Below are positions 33,937 to 45,272 of a stretch of 64,000 nt of DNA, in pieces. This DNA comes from Nitrospira sp. KM1 (lineage in GTDB: Bacteria; Nitrospirota; Nitrospiria; Nitrospirales; Nitrospiraceae), in assembly GCF_011405515.1 (NCBI RefSeq), contig NZ_AP022671.1, positions 806,001-870,000 on the forward strand, in the 5' to 3' direction. Numbering within the stretch: the stretch's first letter is position 1; the number at the start of each line of letters is the position of its first letter. Under the pieces are notes generated by a model that saw only the letters and a list, made by a program, of their open reading frames with translations, did not search any database and was not told the origin of the DNA. Position numbers and translations under genes: made by a program.

Positions 33937-36468
33937 TCAGGTTCGATCCTTCCATCGCGTCCAAACCCGATACCAGTTGTCGCATTCACAGGGCCAGCCG
34001 CATGAGGAAAGATCGATGGGTTGAAGTTTCCGATCGCGTGTTCGATGCACGGTCAGCACCTCCTCGGAGCCGTTGCCGGTTATCCAGATTCCCCCATCAC
34101 GATCTGTACGATATAGCGAAACGTGCTCGTCCACATAGGCTTGAATCACTGCGGCTGCAGGATGATTGTACGGGTTGTGTTTCCCGGCCGAGATAATCGC
34201 GACCCGCGGATGCAGAGAAGCAATCCAGTCCCGATCGAGCGAGCTCACAGCCCCGTGGTGAGGAACTTTGAGAATTTCGATGGACCGACGAATCGGTGCA
34301 GCCTTGATCCGATTGATCGCCTCCCTCTCGATATCGGCCGTAAACAAGACTTGATGCAACCCGCAGGTCATCAGAGTGACCACCGACCGATTATTGAGTC
34401 CATGTCCCTCCTGTCGTTTTGAAAGCAACGTAGATGAAATATCGAAATATTCCGGTGGATTGAGTACTTGGAGACGGCACTCTCCGGAAGATACGATGTC
34501 CATCCCTTCATACGCCACCTGCTCGCTCAAACCCTGTGATGAGACAGACTGCCGGAGTCGGTCGTAGAATGCTTCCTCACGCACCTCACCGGTTCCCCAG
34601 TATTCGCGTACGGGAAAATGTCTCATCACCCAGGCCAGTCCCCCCACGTGATCGAGCTGCGGATGGGTGGCAATGACGTGATCGATCGATCGTATGCCCC
34701 TATTCCAAAGATACGGAGCCACCACACTTCTTCCCATGTCGAATCGCTCATATGTCGCTCCTCCGTCGATGAGGACGACTTCTCCATTAGGAAATTCGAG
34801 CACAGCACTATCGCCTTGGCCGACATCCAGAAACGTCACACGGAAATTGTGACCGTCTGACAGATGTGGGGACCACACCCACCAGAACAGAATGCATACG
34901 AGGCCTATCACGGCAGCCCATCTGGTCCAAGCACTGCGCCGCCGCCAGGCCCCCATCAGTAGTGCAAAGAAAAGTGCCATCAGTGGAATCGAAGGCGACG
35001 CAACATGCCATTCCGCAATAGGAAATGCGGACATCATCCGCATGCCTGCGATAAATCCATCTATCAATACCTGTATAGCGGATGACAGCGGAAGTGACGC
35101 GCTGCCATCGGCCAACTGCCACAGTGCACTGAGAAGTCCGATCGGCACCAAGAACAATCCCATGACCGGTACGGCCACGACATTCGTGAACAGGCCCAGC
35201 CATGGAATCTGATTGAAATACAGCGCCACGAGCGGCAGGGTCACCGCTGTCACCACACCGCTCATCACCATCGCGTCTCGCGCCCAGCAGAGCGTTGTCC
35301 GTACGGCATTCGAATGCTCCGGCAATACGGAGTCGGACTCTTCGGACCTTGACAACCATCCCGCGATGGCAAGCACCGAGAGAAACGACAGCTGAAAGGA
35401 GATGTCGTACAAGGCCTGCGGGTCGTGAAGCAGAATGAGGATCGCAGCCAAGGCCAACGCATGCAGCATGCGCTGTTCGTATCCAAGCCATCTCGCAAGA
35501 AGCGCGACCAGCACCATCAGCAGGGACCTCATCGTGGCGAGTTCCGCGCCGGCGAGGCAGGCATAGAGGGTGACCGGAATCACTGTGACCAAAGCGGCCA
35601 TACGCGTCGGCGGCGCTGTTCGTGACAGCCTGAGCAGCCAACCGGCCGGCAACCGCAGTAATATCCCTCTGACCGCCGCAAATGTGAGGAGCGCCACGAG
35701 TCCTAGATGGCTCCCGGATATCGACAGGAGGTGCACCGTTCCCGTCACCATGAATTGTTCGCGCAGGTCAGAGTCGATATAGTTTCGTTCGCCAATCACG
35801 ATGCCGAGATATATGCCCAGCGCAGGCTGAGAAAGACTCTGGACCGCAGCCAAGCGGATTTGATCTCTCCACTTATCCAATTGATTCCAGACGGCCCACC
35901 AAAGGCCATTAGCACCTCCCTCCAGTCGCTCGACCGCGTGCTCTCCATTCACAGAGGCCGTTGCCGAAATTCCCTGTCGTTCCAGATAAGCCACATAATC
36001 AAACCCTCCAGGATTAAGCGACCCTGAAGGTCGTCGGATCCTTGCTCGAAACCGGATACGGTCCCCCTGGAAGAGCGACCGATCGGGAACGCGCCACGTC
36101 AGACGAAGCCGATACAGATGCTTCCCTTCGGCGCTGGCGTCCCGCAAGACTATTGCGGTCATGCGTTCAGCTGTCTGTTGAACCGGCGCAATGATCCGTC
36201 CCGTGACTTCCTCCGGACTATCAGATTCCAGTATGGCTTCGCCATCCCGGGCCGGCCGTTCGACGGTTACACTCCAATAGAGCACGCCGAAGAGCACACA
36301 CCCACACAGCAGCGTGGTTTTGGCCGTCGAATCGCGGAACCGACGTTCCCACAGGGATAGAATGATCGGCGAAACGACCAGAAGGCAGGACACAGACAAG
36401 GGAAAGTAGGGAACGAATGAACCGAGGACAAGACCGGACAGAAAGGCCACGCTCAGAGACGGCAGCAT
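33937..36468 (-). CDS. comEC: DNA internalisation competence protein ComEC/Rec2
   Basis: An 843-residue inner-membrane channel for single-stranded DNA uptake. N-terminal helices precede an oligonucleotide-binding-like region. The central competence domain has about ten membrane segments (VHLLSISGSHLGLVALL is the family hallmark). The C-terminal metallo-beta-lactamase domain has VGQGDSAVLEFPNGEVVLID and THPQLDHVGGL. That metal motif reads H-P-Q-L-D-H, so the second metal-binding position is Gln, a variation within the range seen in ComEC. With the comEA-like gene it suggests the genes for natural transformation. Confidence 0.93.
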   Translation of the reverse strand: MLPSLSVAFLSGLVLGSFVPYFPLSVSCLLVVSPIILSLWERRFRDSTAKTTLLCGCVLFGVLYWSVTVERPARDGEAILESDSPEEVTGRIIAPVQQTAERMTAIVLRDASAEGKHLYRLRLTWRVPDRSLFQGDRIRFRARIRRPSGSLNPGGFDYVAYLERQGISATASVNGEHAVERLEGGANGLWWAVWNQLDKWRDQIRLAAVQSLSQPALGIYLGIVIGERNYIDSDLREQFMVTGTVHLLSISGSHLGLVALLTFAAVRGILLRLPAGWLLRLSRTAPPTRMAALVTVIPVTLYACLAGAELATMRSLLMVLVALLARWLGYEQRMLHALALAAILILLHDPQALYDISFQLSFLSVLAIAGWLSRSEESDSVLPEHSNAVRTTLCWARDAMVMSGVVTAVTLPLVALYFNQIPWLGLFTNVVAVPVMGLFLVPIGLLSALWQLADGSASLPLSSAIQVLIDGFIAGMRMMSAFPIAEWHVASPSIPLMALFFALLMGAWRRRSAWTRWAAVIGLVCILFWWVWSPHLSDGHNFRVTFLDVGQGDSAVLEFPNGEVVLIDGGATYERFDMGRSVVAPYLWNRGIRSIDHVIATHPQLDHVGGLAWVMRHFPVREYWGTGEVREEAFYDRLRQSVSSQGLSEQVAYEGMDIVSSGECRLQVLNPPEYFDISSTLLSKRQEGHGLNNRSVVTLMTCGLHQVLFTADIEREAINRIKAAPIRRSIEILKVPHHGAVSSLDRDWIASLHPRVAIISAGKHNPYNHPAAAVIQAYVDEHVSLYRTDRDGGIWITGNGSEEVLTVHRTRDRKLQPIDLSSCGWPCECDNWYRVWTRWKDRT

Positions 36469-36573
36469 AGGCTTCCGTCAGGGGCAGGATGCTCTCATCT
36501 GAGACTCTTTCGGGTGCTGCAACCGAGTCTCATGGCGATATCGCCAGCCAAGGTTGTTTGACAAAACGCCCCG

Positions 36574-37923
36574 TCACCCCAAATGAGTTCTGACGAGTTG
36601 GGCCAGCCGATCGGCTTCTTCGCGGATGACCTGATCGCGCTCGCCTTCGATCATGATTCTCAACAAGGGTTCTGTGCCTGAATACCTGACGAGAACACGC
36701 CCGCTGCCGTTGAGACGGCGCTCGCTCTCTTCGATCGCGTGCTGGAGATCAGGCATCGTCTCCAATTTCGGTTTTTTCGAAACCTTTACGTTCAACAAGA
36801 CTTGCGGAACAGGGGTCATGACCTTGGCCAATTCCGAGAGCGGACGGTCGCTCCGCTTCATCAAGGACAATACTTGGAGCGCAGAGATCAATCCGTCGCC
36901 GGTGGTGTTGTGATCGAGGAAAATGAAATGCCCGGACTGTTCCCCGCCAAAATTGTATCCGTCCGCCAGCATACGCTCGAGCAAATATCGGTCTCCAACG
37001 GCGGTACGAACCAGGCGAATCCCCGCCTGAGTCATGGCCAACTCCAATCCAAAATTGCTCATGACCGTGCCTACAACAGTCTGTTTGGCCAATTGCCCAT
37101 TGCGATGGAGATCCAATGCCATGGCGGCCATGATGTGATCGCCATCAATGACATTCCCCTGTTCGCAGACGAAAATGGCGCGGTCGGCGTCCCCGTCGAG
37201 CGCGATTCCAATCTGTGCACCGCTCTCAATCACCGCCTTGCGCAGTGATTCGGGATGGACCGCTCCGCATCCTGCGTTGATGTTCATTCCGTCTGGCTGG
37301 TTACCAATGACCTCAACTTTCGCGCCCAATTCCCGGAGCACCGTCGGAGCCACGCTATAGGCCGCCCCATTGGCGCAATCAACCACCAATTTGATGCCTT
37401 GAAAATCCAGATTCTTGGGAAGGAGCTGTTTGACGAACTCGATGTAGCGTCCGGCGGAATCGTCAATACGATATGCCTTCCCGATGGCATCGGCTGTCGG
37501 GCGGAGATGCGCAATTTCCTTGGAAACGATGAGCTCTTCGATTCGGGCCTCCATGTCATCCGGCAACTTGAGCCCGTCGTTTGAAAAGAATTTGATCCCA
37601 TTGTCCTGATATGGATTGTGGGAAGCGGAAATCATGACGCCGGCGTCGGCACGCAAACTTCGCGTCAGGAAGGCGATCGCCGGAGTCGGCATCGGACCGA
37701 CAAGCAGTACGTCGACTCCCATGGAGCAGATACCGGACGTGAGAGCGGATTCAAGCATGTAGCCGGATACCCGCGTGTCTTTACCGATGACAATCTGATG
37801 GCGGCCCGCCCGGCGCATGAACAGATAGGCGGCCGCACGCCCGAGTTGCATGGCCGTCTCACTTGTCATTGGCTCAAGGTTGGCCACCCCTCGAACGCCG
37901 TCTGTTCCAAAAAGTTTACGCAT
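36574..37923 (-). CDS. glmM: Phosphoglucosamine mutase
   Basis: A 449-residue alpha-D-phosphohexomutase making glucosamine-1-phosphate for peptidoglycan and LPS. The N-terminus [12 protein letters not shown] is diagnostic; the phospho-serine is in [19 protein letters not shown] (~residue 100), the Mg loop is LDGDADRAI, and the sugar-binding loop is GGEQSGH. It overlaps folP by 8 bp. The order tilS-hpt-ftsH-folP-glmM is a widely conserved arrangement. Confidence 0.97.
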   Translation of the reverse strand: MRKLFGTDGVRGVANLEPMTSETAMQLGRAAAYLFMRRAGRHQIVIGKDTRVSGYMLESALTSGICSMGVDVLLVGPMPTPAIAFLTRSLRADAGVMISASHNPYQDNGIKFFSNDGLKLPDDMEARIEELIVSKEIAHLRPTADAIGKAYRIDDSAGRYIEFVKQLLPKNLDFQGIKLVVDCANGAAYSVAPTVLRELGAKVEVIGNQPDGMNINAGCGAVHPESLRKAVIESGAQIGIALDGDADRAIFVCEQGNVIDGDHIMAAMALDLHRNGQLAKQTVVGTVMSNFGLELAMTQAGIRLVRTAVGDRYLLERMLADGYNFGGEQSGHFIFLDHNTTGDGLISALQVLSLMKRSDRPLSELAKVMTPVPQVLLNVKVSKKPKLETMPDLQHAIEESERRLNGSGRVLVRYSGTEPLLRIMIEGERDQVIREEADRLAQLVRTHLG

Positions 37924-38779
37924 GTTGTTCCCGTCCGAATGAAATGGTTCGATTGTGGATAGCCGAGGCGACTGTCACGACATCTCGCATGGAGGCGACG
38001 TCATGAACCCGCACGATGTGTGCACCGCGCCCAACGGCCGATGAAACCGCACCTGCGGTGCCCCACAAGCGGTCGTCTACCGAGCGGCCCAGCAGTGTTC
38101 CGATGAATCCTTTTCTGGAAATACCGACCAACACAGGGCACCCGAACTTCGTGAAGGTATGCAGTTGAGCTATGAGATCGAGATTATTCTCCAGGAGCTT
38201 ACCAAATCCGATGCCGGGATCAAGGATGATGTGCGTTCTCGCGATTCCGTGATCTGACGCAAATCTCAATCGCTCATCGAAAAATTCAGCGACCTCCGCC
38301 ACCACGTTACTGTAGCTGGGAGAGAGCTGCATGGTACGAGGGGTTCCTTGCATGTGCATCAGAACCAATCCCACACCGGATTGTGCGATTGTATCGGCCA
38401 TCAGGGCATCGCCTCGCAACGCCGTCACGTCATTGACGATGGATGCTCCAGCGTCGATCGCCGCCCGCGCCACCTGCGCTTTGGACGTATCCACCGAAAT
38501 CGGTATCTTCACGACTTTGGCCACGTCCATGACGGTGGGTATCAGTCGGCGCATTTCCTCGGCCTCATCAATCGGCTCGGCTCCCGGCCTTGTTGACTCC
38601 GCTCCAATGTCGAGAATGTCCGCCCCCTCTTCCACTAATTTCAGGGCATGGTCGACAGCCGCCGACGGATCCGCGTACCGTCCTCCATCATAAAATGAAT
38701 CGGGGGTGACATTCAGAATTCCCATGAGGAGAGGTGTGCCGCCCCAAGCCATGACGTGCTGTCCTGCAATAAGCTCCAT
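37916..38779 (-). CDS. folP: Dihydropteroate synthase
   Basis: A 287-residue TIM-barrel enzyme joining p-aminobenzoate to dihydropterin pyrophosphate in folate synthesis. Motifs are [55 protein letters not shown] and the C-terminal RVHDV. It begins at ATG 38779, 198 bp after ftsH; that gap holds no visible gene or strong signal. Confidence 0.96.
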   Translation of the reverse strand: MELIAGQHVMAWGGTPLLMGILNVTPDSFYDGGRYADPSAAVDHALKLVEEGADILDIGAESTRPGAEPIDEAEEMRRLIPTVMDVAKVVKIPISVDTSKAQVARAAIDAGASIVNDVTALRGDALMADTIAQSGVGLVLMHMQGTPRTMQLSPSYSNVVAEVAEFFDERLRFASDHGIARTHIILDPGIGFGKLLENNLDLIAQLHTFTKFGCPVLVGISRKGFIGTLLGRSVDDRLWGTAGAVSSAVGRGAHIVRVHDVASMRDVVTVASAIHNRTISFGREQHA

Positions 38780-38977
38780 ACATCAAATAGCGGCCACGCG
38801 GAGCATCTGGAATGCTCGCGCAGGTGAAATCAACTCGGTAGCAATCGGAGGGGCTGAAAGCCCTTCACACGTGGTTGCCAAACACAGGGTGTGCAATCCA
38901 CCCATAAAATGATGTCTACCGGCGGCCGGCTTCTGTCCCAGTGCCCCTGGAACCAAGCCAGCCAGCCGGAAGACGAA

Positions 38978-40789
38978 TCAGGCAGGAACGGTTTGCGATG
39001 AAGATTGCATGAGAATGTGATCGATTTCAGGCGCATCCAGCACTTCTTTTTCCAGAAGTGCCTCCGCCAACGCCTTGAGACTTGTCATATGGTCGGTCAA
39101 CAACCGTTTGGCTCGTTCGTAATTCTCGGTCACAAGCCGTTTGATTTCCAAATCGATTTCCAAAGCGACCTGGTCACTGAAATCACGCTTCGTCGTCAGT
39201 TCGCGTCCGAGGAAGATTTCTTCCTCTTTACGCCCAAACGTCAGGGGGCCGAGTTTTTCGCTCATACCCCATTCGCAGACCATTTTCCTTGCAAGGTCGG
39301 TGGCTCGTTCGATATCGTTTCCCGCTCCGGTTGTGATGTGCTTGAGGATCAACTCCTCCGCAACACGACCTCCCATCAAAATTGCGAGATTGTTGTACAA
39401 GAACTCCTTCGAGTAATTGTGCCGGTCGTCCGTCGGCAATTGCATGGTCACGCCGAGCGCCCGACCTCGCGGAATGATGGTCACTTTGTGGACCGGGTCC
39501 GTTCCTGGAAGCAGCTTTGCCATCAACGCGTGTCCGGCCTCATGGTAAGCCGTTGTACGTTTCTCCTCATCGCTGAGGATCATGCTCTTGCGCTCGGCGC
39601 CCATAAGGACCTTGTCCTTGGCCATTTCGAAATCGACCGTTTCAACTTCTTTTTTGTTCTGCCGAGCAGCCCACAGCGCCGCTTCGTTGACGAGATTTTC
39701 GAGATCGGCGCCTGAAAATCCCGGCGTCCCCCTGGCAATCTTTTCGAGCTCGACATCCTGTGCAATCGGAACTTTCTTCGTATGCACTTTCAAAATCTCG
39801 GACCGTCCGCGTAGGTCCGGCCGATTCACGACGACCTGCCGATCGAAGCGACCTGGCCGCAACAAGGCCGGGTCGAGTACATCCGGTCTGTTCGTCGCGG
39901 CAATGAGGATGACACCTTCGGTCGTATCGAACCCATCCATCTCGACCAGTAACTGGTTGAGCGTCTGTTCGCGTTCATCGTGTCCGCCGCCCAAACCGGC
40001 ACCACGCAGCCGCCCGACTGCATCGATCTCGTCGATAAATATGATGCAGGGCGCATGCTTCTTCCCTTGCTCAAAGAGGTCGCGGACTCGCGACGCGCCG
40101 ACACCGACGAACATTTCTACGAAATCAGATCCGCTGATGCTGAAAAACGGCACGCCCGCTTCACCGGCAATGGCTTTCGCCAACAATGTCTTACCTGTTC
40201 CCGGCGGTCCAACGATCAAGACGCCTTTGGGAATTCGTCCACCGAGCTTCTGAAACTTTCTGGGGTCTTTCAAAAACTCAATGATCTCGAGGACTTCTTC
40301 TTTGGCCTCGTCGATGCCGGCGACGTCAGAGAAGGTCACCTTTTTCCGTTCCTCGGTGAGCATGCGAGCCCGGCTCTTGCCAAACGACAAGGCCTTATTC
40401 CCGCCGATCTGCATTTGCCGCATCAAGAAAAACCACAGACCCAAGAACAGGACAAAGGGGCCCCACGTGACGAGAAACGTGATGTACCAGGGGCTTTCGT
40501 CAGGAGGTTTGGCCTCGATCTGAACGCCCTTTTCCCGGAGGACTTTTACGAAATCGGGATACTCAGCCGTGTAGGTTCGTATTCTTGTCTTGTCCTTCAG
40601 TACGGCACTCACATGACTCGACTTGATGATGACTTTTTCGATATCGCCCTTGTCGAGCTTGGCCATGAAGTCGCTGAAAATCACTTCCTCTTCAGTCGGA
40701 TGGGTAGGTACGCTGAAAAGATTGAACAGCAGAATCATGAAGAGGCCGACGACGACCCAGAACAGCAGATTCTTTGCCCGTGAATTCAT
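38978..40789 (-). CDS. ftsH: ATP-dependent zinc metalloprotease FtsH
   Basis: A 603-residue membrane-bound AAA+ protease. Two N-terminal transmembrane segments (~8-28 and ~105-125) flank a periplasmic domain. The AAA domain has Walker [20 protein letters not shown], Walker [13 protein letters not shown] and the pore residues in [11 protein letters not shown]. The zinc site is HEAGH in [16 protein letters not shown] 40789 is preceded by AAGGAG. It degrades misfolded membrane proteins and short-lived regulators. It lies between hpt and folP, as in many bacteria. Confidence 0.98.
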   Translation of the reverse strand: MNSRAKNLLFWVVVGLFMILLFNLFSVPTHPTEEEVIFSDFMAKLDKGDIEKVIIKSSHVSAVLKDKTRIRTYTAEYPDFVKVLREKGVQIEAKPPDESPWYITFLVTWGPFVLFLGLWFFLMRQMQIGGNKALSFGKSRARMLTEERKKVTFSDVAGIDEAKEEVLEIIEFLKDPRKFQKLGGRIPKGVLIVGPPGTGKTLLAKAIAGEAGVPFFSISGSDFVEMFVGVGASRVRDLFEQGKKHAPCIIFIDEIDAVGRLRGAGLGGGHDEREQTLNQLLVEMDGFDTTEGVILIAATNRPDVLDPALLRPGRFDRQVVVNRPDLRGRSEILKVHTKKVPIAQDVELEKIARGTPGFSGADLENLVNEAALWAARQNKKEVETVDFEMAKDKVLMGAERKSMILSDEEKRTTAYHEAGHALMAKLLPGTDPVHKVTIIPRGRALGVTMQLPTDDRHNYSKEFLYNNLAILMGGRVAEELILKHITTGAGNDIERATDLARKMVCEWGMSEKLGPLTFGRKEEEIFLGRELTTKRDFSDQVALEIDLEIKRLVTENYERAKRLLTDHMTSLKALAEALLEKEVLDAPEIDHILMQSSSQTVPA

Positions 40790-40889
40790 CCGGCGCTCCT
40801 TGTGGAAGGACTGTCAACTACCGAGTAAAACCGCGAACTTGTGTGATGTTACCATACGATGAGCAAGGCTGACAACTGAGCGGATAATA

Positions 40890-41429
40890 TTATTCCGGAT
40901 TGCTCTCCATGTCCAGAACGGCGAGATACGGAAGATTGCGGTATTTTTGTTGATAATCGAGCCCGTACCCCACGACATACTGATCTGGAATTTTGAAACC
41001 CACATACTCGAGTGGGACGTCGATGGTCCTGCGATCGGGCTTGCTGAGTAACGTACAGACCTTGATCGAACGTGGCTTTTGCTTGGCCAGGGTCTTCATC
41101 AGGTATTGAACAGTCAACCCAGAATCAACGATGTCCTCGACAAGCAGTACTTCCTTTCCTCTGACGTCTTCGGTCAACTCCGTGATGACTTTCACCTTGC
41201 CGGAGGTTTTTGCTCGGGACCCATAGCTGGCCACGATCAGAAAGTCCACACGCATTGGAATTCTAATGGCACGGGCGAGGTCCGCATAAAATGCATAGGC
41301 CCCTTTCAGCACCCCCACCAGTACGAGATCTTTGCCGGCATAGTCCGCCGTGATCTGTTTGCCCAGTTCCTTGATTCGAGCCCGCATCTCCTCTTGCGTG
41401 ACGATCGGCCGTCCGAATATTCGTTCCAT
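40890..41429 (-). CDS. hpt: Hypoxanthine phosphoribosyltransferase
   Basis: A 179-residue purine-salvage enzyme. The start MERIFGRPIV at 41429 is one base after the tilS stop and has AAGGAG nine bases upstream; an in-frame ATG at 41462 inside tilS is less likely. The PRPP loop is LLVEDIVDSGLTVQYL, the flexible-loop region SYGSRAKTSGKV, and the C-terminal purine-binding segment FKIPDQYVVGYGLDY. The neighbouring tilS and ftsH form the standard tilS-hpt-ftsH set. Confidence 0.96.
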   Translation of the reverse strand: MERIFGRPIVTQEEMRARIKELGKQITADYAGKDLVLVGVLKGAYAFYADLARAIRIPMRVDFLIVASYGSRAKTSGKVKVITELTEDVRGKEVLLVEDIVDSGLTVQYLMKTLAKQKPRSIKVCTLLSKPDRRTIDVPLEYVGFKIPDQYVVGYGLDYQQKYRNLPYLAVLDMESNPE

Positions 41430-41430
41430 C

Positions 41431-42897
41431 CTATCGAACTCCTTCTTGAGCAGTTCCTGCACTCACCGTCACGACGAGGCAACGGGACGTCCCGTCATGA
41501 ACACGAAACCGTTCATCCTCACGGCGCCCCACGACCCAGAGAATCCCTTCCGGAGCTGTCAGCAATGGAATGGCGCTTCGCTCCGGTCTGGCTATTTTCA
41601 TATCGGTAAACAGATCCTGCACTTTCTTCCGCTTGCCCCCCATGCCGATGGGATGAAAACAGTCGCCGTTTCGCCATCCGCGAAGCATCAGCGGCTCAGA
41701 CATGCGATCGGCATCGAATACGGCCAAATGGCCGGGCCGGGTTTTCAGTAGCGGCAAGGCGGTCTCGCGTGGCAACACTTGTACATGAATTTCCTGGTCC
41801 GTTCCAGGCCAATAGACAGTCGATGGGATGGAAACGGCCACGGCTTCATGACTATTCACTTTGGTCGTCCGACTGCTACCGGATCCTGCCGGACCTTTTG
41901 ACAACCACAGATATTCGCGGTCGCAACTGACATGTCCATCACGCAATGCGGTGATAGCTCCTTGCTTTCTCGTCAGGCAAAATCTTCTCACCGCTTCGAC
42001 GACGCGGAAGCTCGACGCCAGGCCTTTTGCTTCCACTTTTCTGAGCATGAGCCGAATGAGCCTCCGCTGAATGGCAATCGGCAGGGCGGCACATTCTCTT
42101 CGACGCAGTCGTTGTCGCCCCGCAGCATCAATACTGACAAAGGAGCCATACAGCCGCCGGACGACCTGCTCTAGATACGCTTCGTCCTCTCTCAGGAGGG
42201 CCGCCTGACGTTGCAGCAAAGGGACGACGGCAGGCACTATCTTCTCCATAAGCGGCAGCACCTCGCTTCGAACCCGGTTCCGACGGTAGCGATCGCTCTT
42301 ATTGCTGCTATCGCGCCGATAGGTCAGACGATTTCGCGCCAAATACTCCATGACGTGCTGACGCGTGACGGCCAACATTGGCCGGATAATGAATCCGTCC
42401 CGTGAAAATGGCATCCCTGCCAATCCGGTCAACCCTGAACCGCGGAGCAACCACAAGAGGACAGTCTCGGCCTGATCGTTCGCCGTATGTGCGGTGAGAA
42501 TCCGATCAGCCCCATACTCGACCCTGAGCCTCGCCAGAGCATCATAACGAAACTCTCTGGCCAGTTCTTGCAGCGAGGAAGCCCCCGGCCGCTTTTTCAG
42601 TGTGTGATGTTGCACGATGAGAGAGATGCCCTGCGCGCGGCACAATTCGGATACGAACGCCTCGTCCCCCTCGGACTCGGCTCCCCGCAGACCATAATTG
42701 AAATGGACGGCGGTCAACTTGAGGTTCCAGGAAGTCGCCAGGGCCGCTACCAAGGAGAGTAGCGCTGTTGAATCCGGCCCGCCCGAGACGGCCACCAGCA
42801 CATGCTGCCCAGTCGTCATGAGCCGCTCCTGTCGAATCGTTCGGACGACTCTTGTGAAAAGCGGATCTTTCGGGCTTGGGCCGACTCTCGGTTTCAT
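41431..42897 (-). CDS. tilS: tRNA(Ile)-lysidine synthase
   Basis: A 488-residue N-type ATP pyrophosphatase that converts C34 of tRNA-Ile(CAU) to lysidine so that it reads AUA. The PP-loop is VAVSGGPDSTALLSL, followed by HFNYGLRGAESEGDEAFV and GADRILTAHTANDQAETVL. The C-terminal TilS substrate-binding domains follow (MRNGDCFHPIGMGGKRKKV-type segment). The start [11 protein letters not shown] at 42897 overlaps the ribF stop (ATGA); a longer frame into ribF is rejected. Confidence 0.95.
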   Translation of the reverse strand: MKPRVGPSPKDPLFTRVVRTIRQERLMTTGQHVLVAVSGGPDSTALLSLVAALATSWNLKLTAVHFNYGLRGAESEGDEAFVSELCRAQGISLIVQHHTLKKRPGASSLQELAREFRYDALARLRVEYGADRILTAHTANDQAETVLLWLLRGSGLTGLAGMPFSRDGFIIRPMLAVTRQHVMEYLARNRLTYRRDSSNKSDRYRRNRVRSEVLPLMEKIVPAVVPLLQRQAALLREDEAYLEQVVRRLYGSFVSIDAAGRQRLRRRECAALPIAIQRRLIRLMLRKVEAKGLASSFRVVEAVRRFCLTRKQGAITALRDGHVSCDREYLWLSKGPAGSGSSRTTKVNSHEAVAVSIPSTVYWPGTDQEIHVQVLPRETALPLLKTRPGHLAVFDADRMSEPLMLRGWRNGDCFHPIGMGGKRKKVQDLFTDMKIARPERSAIPLLTAPEGILWVVGRREDERFRVHDGTSRCLVVTVSAGTAQEGVR

Positions 42898-43844
42898 ACT
42901 CCCACACTGCCAGCTTGGCGTCGAAGAATTGCCGTTACCTGTTCGACATCCCGTGCAATCTGAGCAGACAACGCTTCCGGTGACCCGAACGCGCAATCGC
43001 CGCGAAGCCGTTCAACGAACTCGACCGTCAATGGCTGTCCATACAAATCCTGATTGTGATTGAGCAGATAGGCTTCGATCAGCCGTTCGCCCGTTGCAAA
43101 CGTCGGCCTGGTCCCAATATAGACGGCGGCATCATGCTTCACCCCTTCAAGACAGGCCCAACCTGCATACACTCCGTCCGGCGGGAGAACTCGGTGTACT
43201 GGGACCGAGAGATTGGCGGTAGGCCATCCCATCGCCTGCCCTTGCTGCCTTCCAGAAATGACCGGGCCGGTGATACCGTACACCCGCCCCAACAGAGCAG
43301 CCGCCCGCGCCATGTCCCCGGACTGGATACAATGACGGATCCTGGTTGAACTCACCACTTCACCGTTAACGGTGATGGGTGCAAACGGGTGGACTGCAAA
43401 TCCCAGTCTATTCCCGAACCGTACGAGATCATCGATACGTCCTGACCGGCCCTTGCCGAAGGCGAAATGCTCCCCGACGAAAATCTCTGCAATCCCCAGC
43501 GACCGATGCAACACATGGTTGGCAAACTCTTCCGCCGCCATGGCCGCCAGTTCGGAAGTGAATTCGAGATAGACGACTTCATCGACACCGGCCGCCTCGA
43601 AGCGAGACAGTTTTTCCTCTGGACTCGTCAGGAACTTGAGATCGACGTGAGGAGCCAGCACCCTGATGGGATGCGGTTCGAATGTCAGGACGATGGCCGT
43701 CCCTTGCCGTTGCTTGGCGCGTTCAACAACCGTCTGCAGCAGCGCACGATGGCCGCGATGATGCCCGTCGAAATTTCCGATCGTCGCGACCGGATACGGG
43801 CGCGGGCGAACGTCGGACAATCCCCGCGTGACGGTCATGGTCAT
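42894..43844 (-). CDS. ribF: Bifunctional riboflavin kinase / FAD synthetase
   Basis: A 316-residue enzyme making FMN and FAD. The N-terminal FAD-synthetase domain has [17 protein letters not shown] and [14 protein letters not shown]; the C-terminal riboflavin-kinase domain has [27 protein letters not shown] and DGVYAGW. The start MTMTVTRGL at 43844 overlaps the hemB stop (ATGA); upstream in-frame codons inside hemB are rejected. Confidence 0.96.
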   Translation of the reverse strand: MTMTVTRGLSDVRPRPYPVATIGNFDGHHRGHRALLQTVVERAKQRQGTAIVLTFEPHPIRVLAPHVDLKFLTSPEEKLSRFEAAGVDEVVYLEFTSELAAMAAEEFANHVLHRSLGIAEIFVGEHFAFGKGRSGRIDDLVRFGNRLGFAVHPFAPITVNGEVVSSTRIRHCIQSGDMARAAALLGRVYGITGPVISGRQQGQAMGWPTANLSVPVHRVLPPDGVYAGWACLEGVKHDAAVYIGTRPTFATGERLIEAYLLNHNQDLYGQPLTVEFVERLRGDCAFGSPEALSAQIARDVEQVTAILRRQAGSVGV

Positions 43845-44818
43845 GGGGTATGAAGGAGGCGCGCGGCGTCTTTTGCAAAATATGTCAGAATCAGGTCGGC
43901 ACCCGCACGCTTGATGGCCAGCAAGGACTCCAGCATGGCTCGGGATTCGTCGATCCACCCTGCTCGGCCAGCAGCTTTAATCATGCTGTACTCTCCACTG
44001 ACCTGATATGCGGCGATCGGAAGTAATATCCGACTCCTCGCCATGGCGATGATGTCCAGGTATGGCAATGCCGGCTTGACCATGACAATGTCGGCCCCTT
44101 CTTCGACATCGAGAGCGATTTCTCGCATGGCTTCACGCCCGTTCGCGGGATCCATCTGATACGATTGGCGATCGCCGAACTGGGGCGATGAGCCGGCCGC
44201 CTCGCGGAAGGGTGCATAGAAACAGGACGCGAATTTCGCCGCATAGACCATAATCGGCAACTCGGTGAATCCGGCTCGATCCAGTTCGGCTCTGATGGCA
44301 GCCACACGGCCGTCCATCATATCCGACGGCGCGACCATATCAGCGCCCGCCTCGGCATGCGATCGCGCCATGGCCGTGAGACATTCCAGCGTTTCGTCGT
44401 TCACAATCTTACCGTCCCTCACGATGCCGCAATGACCATGGTTGGTGTACTCATCGATGCAGACGTCCGTGACGACAGTCAATTCCGGGACTTGCTTCTT
44501 GAGTGTTCGGACCGCGCGCTGGACGATTCCCTTGGGATCGAATCCAGAGCTTCCCCGTTCATCCTTCCGGTCAGGGATGCCAAATAGAATGATGGCCGGA
44601 ATACCAAGATCCCGAATCTCGGCAGCCTCTTTCACGAGCAGGTCGACTGACAGCCGGTATTGTCCCGGCATCGAGCCGATCTCCTCCCGACGATCGTGTC
44701 CTTCAGTCACAAAAATAGGGTAGATAAGATCAGCCCTGGACAGGCTGGTTTCCCGCACCATTCGACGAAGGGCTTCACTCTGCCGAAGCCTACGAAGCCG
44801 TTGGACCGGAAAAGCCAT
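43841..44818 (-). CDS. hemB: Porphobilinogen synthase (delta-aminolevulinate dehydratase)
   Basis: A 325-residue TIM-barrel enzyme condensing two 5-aminolevulinate molecules. Schiff-base lysines lie in [17 protein letters not shown] and [11 protein letters not shown]. The catalytic metal region reads [14 protein letters not shown]: Cys120, Asp122 and Cys130. The zinc enzymes have three Cys here, and the Mg enzymes have Ala/Asp/Asp, so this site is intermediate. It is the downstream end of the tetrapyrrole cluster and is coupled to ribF by a 4-bp overlap. Confidence 0.97.
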   Translation of the reverse strand: MAFPVQRLRRLRQSEALRRMVRETSLSRADLIYPIFVTEGHDRREEIGSMPGQYRLSVDLLVKEAAEIRDLGIPAIILFGIPDRKDERGSSGFDPKGIVQRAVRTLKKQVPELTVVTDVCIDEYTNHGHCGIVRDGKIVNDETLECLTAMARSHAEAGADMVAPSDMMDGRVAAIRAELDRAGFTELPIMVYAAKFASCFYAPFREAAGSSPQFGDRQSYQMDPANGREAMREIALDVEEGADIVMVKPALPYLDIIAMARSRILLPIAAYQVSGEYSMIKAAGRAGWIDESRAMLESLLAIKRAGADLILTYFAKDAARLLHTP

Positions 44819-44820
44819 CG

Positions 44821-45213
44821 CTACTTCCTGGGCAAGTTGGTCAAGAACACGACAAGATCGCGAACTGAAATCATGCCGACCAATTTGCCGTCCCGGCTCA
44901 CGCCGAGATGCCGCATGTGCGTTTGAGCCATTAAATCGTTGGCATCAAGCAAGGTCTTGCCTTCTTCGATGGTCATGATCGGAGCGGACATGATCTGCTC
45001 GACCGACGTCTTGTGAGTGTCCGCTCCAGCCGCGACGACTCTCCTGACCATGTCGGTGTCGGTGATGATGCCGACAATCTCCTTGCTGTTGGTCACGAAG
45101 AGACTTCCGATACCCTTGTCGCGCATGATACGGGCTGCCGTTTGGACATCGGTATCACGTTCCACCGTGACGAACTTTTCCCTGGGAATCATGAAGGACT
45201 TCACCGGCACCAT
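44821..45213 (-). CDS. Two-CBS-domain protein
   Basis: A 130-residue protein consisting of one CBS pair (Bateman module): CBS1 ~8-65 ([31 protein letters not shown]) and CBS2 ~72-128 ([26 protein letters not shown]). CBS pairs bind adenine nucleotides or SAM and often regulate enzymes or channels. Without an attached domain the target is unknown. It lies 2 bp upstream of hemB and 59 bp downstream of the cobA-hemD gene, so a regulatory link to tetrapyrrole synthesis is possible but unproven. Confidence 0.88.
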   Translation of the reverse strand: MVPVKSFMIPREKFVTVERDTDVQTAARIMRDKGIGSLFVTNSKEIVGIITDTDMVRRVVAAGADTHKTSVEQIMSAPIMTIEEGKTLLDANDLMAQTHMRHLGVSRDGKLVGMISVRDLVVFLTNLPRK

Positions 45214-45272
45214 ATCGACACTCCTTTATTAAATGGATGGATACTGATCATAACAAGATAAGAATTACCTGC

